From positions 2,740,001-2,804,000 of the forward strand of contig JANTQA010000042.1 in assembly GCA_027625915.1 (NCBI GenBank): a stretch of DNA of 64,000 bases. The letters run 5' to 3'. Made by a program: the position numbers and the translations under genes. The stretch is from Anaeramoeba flamelloides (lineage: Eukaryota > Metamonada > Anaeramoebidae). The notes under the pieces are model-generated. The model saw nothing but the letters and a program-made list of their open reading frames with translations. It was not told the DNA's origin and made no database searches. Positions 10,631 through 21,183 of the stretch are shown in pieces (within the stretch, counting starts at the first letter, position 1; every line of letters begins with the position of its first letter).

Positions 10631-11968
10631 ATTCTTTCCACTAAATTTTTTTGAACGTTTTCAAAGAATAACACAAGTATAAATTGAAAAAAATTGAATT
10701 TATAAATATTGGATCTCTGGGCGAATTACTCATCGTTCCAAAATCCAAATAATCTGAAAAATTGATTTTTTAAGTTTAGAGCTCTTTATCTCCTCTAGTT
10801 TAGAAGTTATTCTCAATTTTCGATTTTTTGTCAAAAAAAAATTTTTTTTTAAAATTTTGAATTTTTCATTTCTAAAAAAGGTATATTTTCACACAAAAAT
10901 AAATTTTTTTTGGTGTTTTAAAGATCATCTTACGAGGGTAATTTTTAATCAAAAATATGATTTTGGTGAAAAAAATTGAAAAAATGAAGGTTTGAAAAAA
11001 ATTTTTTTTGAAATTTTTTTTACTACTCTTTTGATTTTCCCATTATTGATTTCCTCAAATATTATATTTATAATATATTTTAAACTATAATAGTTATAAG
11101 ATTTTTAATTTTTGAATTTTTTTTTTTAGATTAAAAAAAATTTTTTTTTATTTTTTTTTCACTTTTATCAAAGTTAATTATAAAAATACATAAGTTACTG
11201 TGAATATTAGTTGATAAAATGAAATATTAAAAATAATTTCATATAGACAAATTTTTTTCAAAAACTTTTTTATTTTGATTTTTTTTGTGAAGTTTTTAAA
11301 TTTAAACTTAATAAGGGTTAGAGGTTTCGAAAATATTTAGTATTTAAAATGGGTTTTTTTGACTTTTTTCAAAATTGAAAATTTTAAAAAATGTTAATAA
11401 AAAATTTTTTTCAAAATATTTTTTAAAGTACTAAAAATTGGAAACTTTGAAAAAAAAATGTTTTTTTTAAACATCTCAAAAAATGATTTTTATTTTTATT
11501 TTAACTGAAAAACAATGTTTTGAAAATTTTTTTTTTTTTAATAGGAAAACTCTAGTAAAATTTCATTTTTTTCAAATTTATCATAAAAAAATTCAAATAA
11601 CCAATATTTTGAAAAAAAAATTATTAGACCTCATTTTATTTTATCTAAATATTCATTTTTTCAAATTTTTGATAGTGTAATCACTAGAAAAATATTAAAA
11701 AAATGCTAAAAAATTAAAAACAAATTTTTACTAGAGTTTCCCATTAAAATGATTTTTTAAAAAAATTTTTTTTTTTTATATAAGTTTTTTTCAATTCAAT
11801 TTTAAATTTGTTAATTTTTTAACAATGGAAAAAAAAAAATTTTTTTTTTAATCGTAAAAAAATTAGAGTTTTTTTTTTTCAAAAAAAAATATATATTAGA
11901 AAAATTACTCAATTAAAAATTCAATTTAATTATCTTCAGAATTTTATAATTTTAAATTATCCAATAAT

Positions 11969-12048
11969 TTTTCATTAGCTCAGCGGTAGAGCACCGAGAT
12001 CTCAAAATTTGAAAAGTGTTTAGCCAGAGTTCGATTCCTGATAAGATC
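11969..12048 (+). other. tRNA-like sequence (pseudo-tRNA or head of a tRNA-derived SINE)
   Basis: A good Pol III A box, TAGCTCAGCGG, lies at 11976-11986. Its D-stem GCTC/GAGC pairs. A B box, AGTTCGATTCC, lies at 12028-12038. The spacing suits a tRNA. However, I cannot fold a 7-bp acceptor stem, the T-stem is poor and the anticodon stem does not pair, so no anticodon is assigned. It is a degenerate tRNA or a tRNA-derived repeat rather than a working gene. Confidence 0.5.
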
Positions 12049-12379
12049 AATTAAATTAATAGTTTTTTTTATATTTTTTTTTTAAATTTTTATATATAAT
12101 TTCATCGATTAAAGTGTATATGTTTGCTACCTGAATTTACCTTTAAATCTTTTCAAAATTTTTTTTTTCAAAAATTCAAATCCTCTTAAGGTACCAAAAT
12201 TCGGATAAATGCTGGTAACTAAGTAGTTTTTTCTGTGTTAAGAGTAGAAGATTTTAAAATATTTATATATACTAAAACCTACAATTAAAAAAAAACTTTA
12301 AAATTCATTTTAATCTATGGGTGTCACTATATAAAAGTAATAAAAACAATCTCAATTTTTCATTTTTTTGGTGCTCTTA

Positions 12380-12475
12380 TATTTTTCGATTTATTGCCCA
12401 AAATAGTTGTGAAAAATCACTATTAAACAATTTGTATATAAAAATCGATTTTGGGCAATATCTCGAAAACTAGAC
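12380..12475. repeat. Hairpin with 12-bp perfect arms
   Basis: ATTGCCCAAAAT at 12393-12404 is the exact inverse of ATTTTGGGCAAT at 12448-12459. The similarity extends outwards imperfectly (TTTTTCGATTT versus GTTTTCGAGAT). The loop is 43 nt. It may be the relic of a small foldback element. Confidence 0.45.
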
Positions 12476-13870
12476 GTCCTAGAGACTTCTAAACACCAAA
12501 AATCGAAATTTTTGAAAATTTTGAATATTGTTGAGCATAAAAAAAATTTTGATCCCAATTTTATATTTTCTCTTGTGTGGTAAAAATTTGAATAATCTAT
12601 TTTTCAAATTTGGATTTTTCCTTGTAAATTAATACAGATATTGTTAAATAAGTTTTGATATATGGTCTCTAATTCAACAATATTGTTTATTTTATGTCTA
12701 GATTTTAAAAAGTCAAAAAATTAAAAAATTGTAAAAAAAAAAAAAAATCAATTATTAATCTGACTCGAACTATTGGCCAAATAATTTAAAATTGAAAAAA
12801 AATCTTGTTGAAAAAATTGTAAAATTTTGCAATGAAAAAAAATTTGATTTTTTTTTCTAATTTAATTTATATTTTTTTTTTATTTTTAAATTATTTAGAA
12901 TCTAATATAGATATTGATATTGAATAGTAATCAGTAGATAAAACAAATTTTCTATGTGATGTTATAATAACTTTGATAATGAATAAATTATTTAATCAAG
13001 CATTTTAGGCAATTTTGGGGTGAAAAGGACCCCAAAAAAAATTCCAGTAAAGTATGATGTGTTTTAAATGTTAAAAATAAGAGGTTTTTGATGTCTAGAC
13101 AAACTTTTCAAAAAAAAAAAAAAAATTATTTTGACAAAATTTGGAAAAATAATAAAATCACCAATAACCTAAAGAAAAATTTTACAATGTTGAAAATTTT
13201 TTTTCAACTTATTTTTTTATTTTAAGTAACTATACAATTTTTAATTATAAAATTTTCTTTCTAAGATAATTGTTTATATATTCTATACCTTATTATCCTT
13301 TGATAACATTTCAAATTAAAATTTTTGTTTGAAATGTTTTTAGGTTATTTGGGGTGCTAAGGGATATATATTTCAATTCCTTAAAATATTATAAAAACGA
13401 TTATTTTTTTCTTTCCCTTAAAAATGATAGATTAATATTTCAAAATAAATTAAAAGATTAAACTTCAAAGGAAATATTTTTTAAATCAAGATATTTTTTT
13501 CCATTATTTTTGTTAATTAAATTTCCTGAAATTTATGATTTTACATTTAACTTTGAGAACATAAATTTAAGTATAAGAACATCTAGAGTGTAATGTACAC
13601 TTTTTCTTCAATAATAAAAAAAAGGATTAATTTTAAAATCATTTTTTTATTATCATTTTTCAAATTGTAAAATTAAAATAGAAAAATAAAATAGAAATTT
13701 AAAATTGAATCAAAACAATTAATAAAAATATATAAATATCGAATAAGATATAAAAATATAAAAATAGTAAATAAAAGTTGAGGTAAAAATAAATAAAGTT
13801 TCAAATAAATCCAATAATTGGTAAATTTCAAAACATTCTTTGAATTAAAAAATAAATCAAGATTTCATTT

Positions 13871-15523
13871 TTATTTTATTAAATTTTTTTCTAAAAGTTG
13901 AATAATTTCTTTTTTTGAAATCGCCTTTTCAAATTTTTTATTTTCAATTGTCCAGTTATTTAATTTTAACAATTCAAGTAAATTATCCCATTTCTTATTG
14001 AATAAAGTTATCTTTTCTTTTTCTTTTAATAAAATTTGTTTTAAAATTAATAATAATTCACAAATCAGAATTTCGATTTTAGGGATTGAAACACATTTCT
14101 GAATAGTATTTAAGGAAAATTTGATTGCTTGGTCAAAAGAATTTAACTTTTCATTTTCTGAAGACAATTCTTGCTTTTGCTTAATATAGTCTTCTTTTGG
14201 GTATTCTCCGCTCGGTATCAAACTTCTTACATTTTCCATGAATTTTGTTTCAGCGATTGAAATTAAAGATCGATCATAAACTAATGTCAAAGCTTTATAT
14301 AGGTCACCCATTTTATCTTGGACATTTAAATCTAATTCAAAAATTGCAGAGGATAGGCAAGTGCAAGCTATTTCATTCAACGAATTAACAAGTTGAAAGC
14401 GGTTACCTTGTGTTGGTCCAGAATATGTTTTCTGTTTTAATGCGTCTATCATTATTTGAGGGATTTTATTTGGTACCACAGAATTGCTCGAAAAGAGTGA
14501 GGTATCAAAGGTATTATTCATTAATAATTCCCAAATGATAACTCCAAAAGAAAATAAATTTGAAGTTTCAGTTTGCTTTTCTGTTATATAAACGTTATGT
14601 ATCTGGCTATATTTGTAATCAGTTTTTTTCAATAAATTATTAATTTTAATTTCAAACCCATCATTTATTTGGATACATGAACTATCCAATCCTCGATGAT
14701 AAAAGTTACATTTCCGACTTAGAAAGTTAAGTATGTTACATATTTGTCGCGCAATGGATAATATCACCAAGGGATCAAAAACTAAACGATTTTGATTGTA
14801 CAAAAGTATCAAATCTCTCAATGTACCATATTTATTACACTCTCTTATTGTGCTGATTTGTAATACATTGGAATCTTCTCGTGATAAAAAGTATCCAGGT
14901 ATTTGTGATATAAATTTTTTACTTCGATCACTCTGGGAATGACCAATGATTTTTAAATATTTTGCCATAAAATTGTTTCGGATTTCATAATCTAAATATT
15001 GGTTACAAATATAATACTTTGATTGGGATTTACATAACGAGGTAATCGTATTTTGGGTTGTTTTTATATTTTTTATAAATTCAAATGACCCATCATTATA
15101 ATCAATCCAATTGGAAAACAAATATGTTTCTTTTTCAATTTTTTTGAAATCCTCATAAATCATTTTTTTGTTATTTGAATGCTTTTGCTTTATTTCTTTT
15201 AGTTTAAGATACAAATAATATATAACAGGATTTGTATTTTCGTAATTTTCCAATTTGTGATAAGAATTATTTTCTGCATTTAAATAATATAAACAGAATA
15301 ATGGAACATTCCCATATTGTGCAGCTAAGATAATTGGATTTTTTTGATTCTGAAGCCGATATTTTAATGGTGGATTCTTGGAAACTATTAATTTTGCTAA
15401 CCAATAATTTGAATAATACACACACACATGAAGAAGATTAAGTTTGTTTCCATTGCGAACTTTGATTAAGTTAAATTTAGAATCCGCCAAAATGTTCATT
15501 TCTTCTTTAAACTCATTACTCAT
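13871..15523 (-). CDS. Ankyrin-repeat and tyrosine-kinase-like pseudokinase protein
   Basis: This is a single-exon 550-aa protein starting MSNEFKEEM. Residues about 18-95 hold ankyrin-like helices (NLLHVCVYYSNYWLAKLI, then PIILAAQYGNVPLFCLYYL). Residues about 145-410 look like a protein kinase fold of the tyrosine-kinase-like type: KYGTLRDLILLYNQNRL (hinge and helix D), then ARQICNILNFLS, then NFYHRGLDSSCIQIND at the HRD loop, then TSNLFSFGVIIWELLMN (helix F). The catalytic loop is HRGLDSSC where HRDLKxxN is expected, no glycine loop or DFG is visible, and the VAIK lysine is unclear. It should therefore be catalytically dead and act as a scaffold or allosteric partner (inference). The C-terminal 140 residues are helical and Lys/Glu-rich. 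No intron is needed. Its partner or pathway cannot be read from the neighbours. Confidence 0.65.
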   Translation of the reverse strand: MSNEFKEEMNILADSKFNLIKVRNGNKLNLLHVCVYYSNYWLAKLIVSKNPPLKYRLQNQKNPIILAAQYGNVPLFCLYYLNAENNSYHKLENYENTNPVIYYLYLKLKEIKQKHSNNKKMIYEDFKKIEKETYLFSNWIDYNDGSFEFIKNIKTTQNTITSLCKSQSKYYICNQYLDYEIRNNFMAKYLKIIGHSQSDRSKKFISQIPGYFLSREDSNVLQISTIRECNKYGTLRDLILLYNQNRLVFDPLVILSIARQICNILNFLSRKCNFYHRGLDSSCIQINDGFEIKINNLLKKTDYKYSQIHNVYITEKQTETSNLFSFGVIIWELLMNNTFDTSLFSSNSVVPNKIPQIMIDALKQKTYSGPTQGNRFQLVNSLNEIACTCLSSAIFELDLNVQDKMGDLYKALTLVYDRSLISIAETKFMENVRSLIPSGEYPKEDYIKQKQELSSENEKLNSFDQAIKFSLNTIQKCVSIPKIEILICELLLILKQILLKEKEKITLFNKKWDNLLELLKLNNWTIENKKFEKAISKKEIIQLLEKNLIK

Positions 15524-15893
15524 CGCTATGTCAAATAATCTCTGTGAAAATTAATAGTAATTGTTATAATAAGAGTGATTTTTTTTTTTTATTAATATAG
15601 TATTAGTAATTATTTTGTAATTGTTGAAATATTTATTATAATTTCAAAAATATTCCAAGTAAATTTAATATTAAATCTAATTAATTTTGCCACAACTTGA
15701 AATTGAAAAATAAAATTAAAAGATCATTTTCAAAAAGATTATTTCAATCAAGTAAATATTTTAGAAATAATAATGCATGTTAATTTTTTATCTTGAATCT
15801 TCAAATTGTTTTAATTACACATTCTATACATATTGAATTTTTTTAATACTAATTAATTAATATAAATTTGAAAAGTTACATAGAATTTATATA

Positions 15894-16416
15894 AACTTTG
15901 TTTCAGTCAAAGGGGCCCAACATTTTTTTCAAATATCAAATATTTTTATATAATTGAACTTTGAAAATAAATAAACAGAATAATAAACAACAAAGAATTG
16001 TTGAAATCCATCTGAAAGAAAACTAATTAATTAATGGATTTTCTTAAAAATTGAAAAACTCAAATTATTGGAGATATATTGAGAAAAACAAGAATATTTG
16101 TTTTTATCTTCTATTTAAGATCCAAAAATAAATTTCCAATAGAAATCAATATTATTAGTCAAAAATAATTTTTATTGTTTCAATAACATTAAAATAACAT
16201 CTTTTTCACCCAGTGACTTGAGATCTTTCAATCTAAAAAAAATTTGCAAATAAATTAGTTGTAAAAAAAAATCAAGAAAAATGAGCAAAAATGAGAAAAA
16301 ATGATTTCAATTTTGAAAATTTCCAAAATAAAATTTTTCTTCTAGTATCCATTCAAATCCTTTAAACACGTGTATTTTACTCATTACAACTGGGCCCCTT
16401 TGACTGGAAAATTGTT
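15894..16416. repeat. MITE, family A (copy 1)
   Basis: A 523-bp element with 26-bp terminal inverted repeats (22 of 26 identical) whose inner 16 bases, CAGTCAAAGGGGCCCA, are perfect at both ends (15904-15919 and the inverse at 16391-16406). TA flanks it at 15892-15893 and 16417-16418. The interior has no ORF. Copies with the same ends are at 23241-23804, 36335-36900 and, with a variant end, 25169-25867. Confidence 0.75.
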
Positions 16417-16624
16417 TATTTTTAAGATTCATTTTTAAAAAGTAATTGTTTAAAATTTTATAATAATATCTTTTATTTTTACTATTTGCATTGTATCAAT
16501 AAAAAAGAAATAAAAAAAAAAAAAAAGAGTTTTATTAGGGTTTACTTTAATTATTTTTGGACTTTTTAATGAAACCCCTATCAACTTTGAAATTTTTCAT
16601 GGTTTAATTTTGAAATTAAAAAAT

Positions 16625-16830
16625 AGAGGTTTTGATGATATCTATGATTAAGTCACGATAAAGTTACAAAAATCACGATTATCTTTATCAAATTGTGATA
16701 TTTTAGAAAATCACGATATTCAATAGTATTTAGATATATAACAAATTGCGATATTCTATAAAATCGCGATAATTATTAATAAAATTGTGATAAATGCTAA
16801 AATATCGCGATTAAAAAGTAATCGCCATAT
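16625..16830. repeat. Degenerate tandem array of a TCGCGATA-like word
   Basis: The words AATCACGATTATC, AAATCACGATATTC, AAATTGCGATATTC, AAATCGCGATAATTA and AAATATCGCGATTA follow one another at irregular 20-30 base steps. The array starts with ATAGAGGTTTTGAT. A second, more decayed array with the same leader is at 26028-26145. Confidence 0.5.
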
Positions 16831-18529
16831 AATAGTTGATTGGGTTTTGGGTTAATTCAGCAATATTTTTATAAAGAAAATTTTTTTGATCGAAAAACAG
16901 GTGAGGTGAAAAAAAGTTCTTTTAAAAAACAACAAAAAAGGTACTTGATACAATCAAGGATCAGATCAAAGAGTTTTATTGTATTTTCTTTTGGTTTGGC
17001 TGGCAAACCTATCGATCCTTTAAGATCAACAACTATAAGAACTAAAATGTAAATAAATATTTTCTAAGTCGATCGTGGTGTTGTAAATTGTGTTGAATAA
17101 AAGAGCTTCTAAAACAACCAACCCTTCGCCTGTTTTTTAAAGAATGTGTTCTTGGGTGAAAACATTTTCAATATTCTATGAAAGCTGAAGGAGTTGGATA
17201 ACTTTTTAAAAACTCTCACTACAACCTAGCCACATTATCACCAATTATTAAGATTTTTTGTACAATTTGTTTTCTTTTTCTTATTCTTCTTCTTTCTCAT
17301 CATTAATTTTTTTTTTGATACCTTTTGAAATAATTCAAGTTGAAAAAAAATTTGATCCTAAAAAAGAAAAATAACCATTTAGAAGATTGAGACTATGTCA
17401 AGTCTTTTAAAGTGAATATATTAATAAGCAAAAAATTGTTCCTGTTATCTTTTTCAGTGGAAGTTCACTCATAAATAATCCGTAATGCTCATTTTAAAAA
17501 TCATTTTTCACTTTTTTTTAAGCTTTGATTTTCTTGTTTTTATTTTTTTTAATTTTTCAAATATTGATGTTTTTAATAATTAAAAAGTGAATTATTTTAT
17601 CAGATTTTAATAATTTGTTGTTTTTGAATATAAAACAATTTTTTTTATTTTTTCAATTTATTATTTAATGTTAGATAAATTTTTGAAATGAGGTTTAAAT
17701 ATATATATATATATATATGACTTTAAATCCGGGGATAATGTACTCTTTGCCCAAATCTTAAAATCGATTCATTATCAAAAAAAAGCAATATTTAGGAGAG
17801 CCAAGTTGTTTTTTTTAAATGATTGGGAAGATCAAGTTAATATAACCAGAAAGAAGGTAAAGATAAAAATTGTTTTCATCGATCATGTTTACCACCCACT
17901 ACCAAAATAAAATTTTATTTACCATTTCTCATTTTATTTTTTTTTAGAATCATATTTCGCTTTAGTACAGAGAGGGTTGCACACACCCAATTGTAAACAA
18001 AAACGTGAGTGCTCTCACTTTTCAAGAACTGTAAATGTAACCTAAAATTTCATAATCCATTTTGAGAAAAATAAAAGTCCTCTAATCAACCTGAAATACC
18101 TAAAGTATTCCAACTTCAAGACTCATTATTTCTTCATTGTCATTTAAAAAGAACCAATCAATACCTTTTACTTCTTGAATTGTTTTATTTATTGCTAAAA
18201 CACTAGCTAATTTTAGTACATTATCACCGGATTCAAATCACATTTTAAAAATTTTTTTGAAATTTATTTCGTTAATTTTCAAAAACAAGTCCAATTACAT
18301 TCATTCCTCATCAAATGATAAAACTTTTGTTTTGAAACTGATCAGCTTAAAAATTTTTTTACGAGAAAAAAAATTACACATTGCAAAGTTGGTATTTTTG
18401 AAAAAAATATGTTTGAAAAACGTAAAGCACTTCATTTAAAAATTGAAGGATTGCTTTTTTGAACAAAATACCCAAAAGAAAAATAAAATAAAATAGTACT
18501 GACATTGTAACGTAAGGCATATATATATA

Positions 18530-18540
18530 TGTGTGTGTGG

Positions 18541-18573
<33 letters not shown>
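18530..18573. repeat. (TG)n microsatellite
   Basis: About 22 TG units, interrupted once by GGA, directly after an AT/TG-mixed run at 18519-18529. Confidence 0.9.
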
Positions 18574-18575
<2 letters not shown>

Positions 18576-19066
18576 TATACTTTCTTTATTTTTGAGGATT
18601 TAATGACATATATTGTTTCATGAACGATATATTAGTTTTGTATATTCAAATATATTGAGACAACAATATCCTTAAATTTAAGTGACAATCTATTAACATT
18701 TTTTAAAATTTTTGAGTCAAATGATGCAATTGAAAAAAAAATATTTTATAATTTTTCGCAAAATACACAATTACGATCATTTTTATTTATTATCGTAAAG
18801 ATGTTATAAAAAATGTTACTGATAAATTCAAAGAAATATCTGAAAATTTTTAATTCTTTTTCCATTTTACAATTTTTTTTTTACAGGCATTGATTAAAGC
18901 ACTCTATCCATTTAAATGAGAAGAAACTTTGTAAAATTGATTTTATTTTCAAAAGATTCGTTCTCTTGAGTTGTTTGGTTAGTTGAGTTACTTGATTACA
19001 AAAATGGAAATTGAACTAAAAATTTTATGATATTTATTTGAATTTATCAGTATAATAAAAAATGAA

Positions 19067-20464
19067 TTAATTTAGTCCTGAAAATTAGTCATTTGGAATT
19101 TTTCAACTGTTTTCTAGATACTTTTTAAAGTTTTTTTCCGAATTTGATTATAATAAATAAAGAAAGAAAAGATTTTTTGAAAAAAAAAAAAAAAATATAA
19201 TTACATCAATTTCAGAATTATCAAGTTGTTTATAATTTGTATTATTTAAATTCGCTAACCAATTCCTTATTTCTTCTCTTTTATTTTGTTGGATGTTTTC
19301 AAGGGGGTTCAGTAAATTTGTTTTAGAATACTTTTGTATCAATTGTTTAATTCGTTTAGATTTTGTAAGCAAGAAAGCAGAAAGTCCCCTTTTCCCAATT
19401 TCGTTCACATTGACACCTGATTCTAATAATAATTTCACTTTTTTTGTATCACCACCAAAGGAATAATTTACAAAAATATTTGTCTTGTTTCTCATTATTA
19501 AACTGGCTTTATATTTGAGAAGAATTTTGAGAATATTAATCTGGTTGTTTTTAAGTGCTTGCTCAATCGGAGTTTTGTCATGGAAATTTAACACGTTGGG
19601 ATCAGCGCCAAGCTCTAATAGTGCTTCTAAACATTCTTCATTTGAATTCATCACTGCAGTATGCACAGCTGAGAGGAAATGATGCTTTCTGTTCAGATCG
19701 ATCTTTAATTCATGAAGTAAATGGATTAGCTCAACAGAGCCATTTTCAATGGCATAAAATAAAAATTTTTTCGAGATCTTTTTATTATACTTTGCTAGAA
19801 TTTTAATGTATTTACAGGCTTTGTCAAATTTCTGGCTCTGAATGTACATCTTAATTTTTTGTTTTGATTTTATTTTTTCTTTTTGCGAATTATCTGAATT
19901 TTCATCGTCCATATTAATTAAATCATTTATTTCAGTTAAAGTTTCTTGATCCAAGTCTTCTTCTCCTTCAGACTTGATTTGGTCTTGTTCAGATTTAGAA
20001 TTTTCAAGATTTTCTTCTTCTTTTATTTCGTTGCTTGACAACTCTTTTTCTTTTTTATCGTTTTTTTCATTTTTATCATTTGTTTCTTGTTCTTCCTTTT
20101 TTTCTTCTTCTTCTTTTTTTTCTTCTTCTTTTTTTTCTTCTTCTTTATTTTGTATGTCTGTGTTTTTTATGTTTGTATTACGATTAGTAAGGTTTGGTAT
20201 TGTCTCTTCTTCAGATTTTTGATTTGTTGTTTGTAGGTTTTTGTTTTCGAGTTTGAAGTTTGGTTTGAATTCGTTTTTCACAAAGGGACATAAAGGATCG
20301 TTAATTTCTTGTTCTTTATCCAGTTCTGTTACAGAATAAATTGTTGCATCATTTAAATCCCATTTCTTTTTCATTAAGCAAAGCCAGGATTGTTCTTTTG
20401 TGATTTCAACTAAACTGCAAAGTTGGGTAATTAAATCCAGTTTGTTTTTTGTAAGATTTGACAT
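19067..20464 (-). CDS. UBA-like N-terminus plus ankyrin-repeat protein (two exons proposed)
   Basis: I start at MSNLTKNKLDLITQL (ATG 20464-20462); an in-frame ATG 20 codons upstream would add a hydrophobic leader and seems less likely. Residues 8-46 (LCSLVEITKEQSWLCLMKKK then WDLNDATIY) look like a UBA-type three-helix fold that binds ubiquitin. Residues about 95-215 are an acidic Glu/Lys-rich linker. Residues about 245-395 are four ankyrin repeats (AVHTAVMNSNEECLEALLEL then GADPN; TPIEQALKNNQINILKILL; VKLLLESGVNVNEI). The reading frame runs into a poly-T tract after NSEID. A GTAATT donor after 19205 and a CTAG acceptor before 19114 would give a 90-bp intron and the end KTVEKFQMTNFPGLN. A ubiquitin-adaptor role is an inference. 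The 3' exon is tentative. Confidence 0.6.
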
Positions 20465-20617
20465 TGAGTATAAAAATCCAAAAAATGAATACGACAAAAT
20501 AATCCCCCAACATTCCCACCTCATTCAAATACTTTAAAATGGTGAATATTGTGAATAAAGTTTTGAGGGTGTCTTCAGTAATATTTCAATTCCAAGATTT
20601 CCATTCTGATTTCTTTT

Positions 20618-20810
20618 TAAGGGAGTAGTATTTTTTGAAAAATAAAACGAAATCTTAATTAGAACTTGATTTTTTTTTTTTTTAGGAATTTGTGTCTTGA
20701 ATTAAGAAATGGAGGAGTTAACCACATATAAACAATTTTATTATTGATTTGAGTCATTTTTTGAAATCCAAAATTCACATGTTTACAATATAAAACTCAA
20801 TAAAGTAACA
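20618..20810. repeat. Dispersed repeat, inverted copy at 59150-59325
   Basis: The stretch containing GGAGGAGTTAACCACATATA and the flanking TTAAGGGAGTAGTATTTTTTG matches, in inverted orientation, GGTTAACTCCTCCATTTC and ATACTGTTCCCTTAA at 59150-59325. It lies just upstream of the UBA/ankyrin gene. Its nature is unknown. Confidence 0.5.
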
Positions 20811-20927
20811 TATTATTTTTATTAACAATTAAGATAATCCTTGAAAATGGTTGAACATATCTTTCTTTTTAGATTGATAAGTCTTGATTTTGAAAAAAAA
20901 AAATTATTGGTTATTATTTATAATTAC

Positions 20928-21183
20928 TATTATTTTCCAATTAAAAAATCAAAATTTTTTTATCACTTTCCAAAATATATTTCTAATTTATAACCGAAAG
21001 AAAATCCAAAGATCTTTACAAAATCATTTAGAAATTATATTTCGAGACAATAAATTAAACTTAAGTGTGAATCCTAAGAAAAGTTTTTACTATGCTAATT
21101 TGATTGTAACAGTTATAATTCACATTTATTTTGGAAATTGAAATAAAAATTTTCATTTATTAATTGGAAAATTATAGTATTAA
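20928..21183. repeat. MITE, family D (copy 1)
   Basis: The left end reads TACTATTATTTTCCAATTAA and the right end is its near-inverse, TTAATTGGAAAATTATAGTA. The element is about 255 bp and TA lies at both borders. A direct copy is at 41566-41811. The interior has no convincing ORF. Confidence 0.6.

Larger units (their letters stand above)
10631..13870. other. AT-rich low-complexity intergenic stretch
   Basis: Apart from the tRNA-like relic at 11969-12048 and the hairpin at 12380-12475, I see only A/T homopolymer runs. The small ORFs in it (such as 11483-11680) are rich in F/I/K with no domain text. No gene is supported. Confidence 0.5.
16417..19066. other. Intergenic stretch with satellite-like and microsatellite pieces
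   Basis: It contains the TCGCGATA-rich degenerate repeat (16625-16830), an unassigned 70-codon ORF (16840-17052, plus strand, Lys/Arg-rich, no domain recognised), an (AT)n run near 17700 and the (TG)n run at 18530-18573. I see no supported gene. Confidence 0.45.

Noticed and set aside
16840-17052. 70-codon Lys/Arg-rich ORF
   Set aside because: No family resemblance and no neighbour context. The length is not remarkable, and the reverse strand reads equally protein-like.
18530-18573. Possible telomeric or Z-DNA regulatory repeat
   Set aside because: A simple (TG)n microsatellite; there is no telomere-like G-rich unit and no chromosome end nearby.
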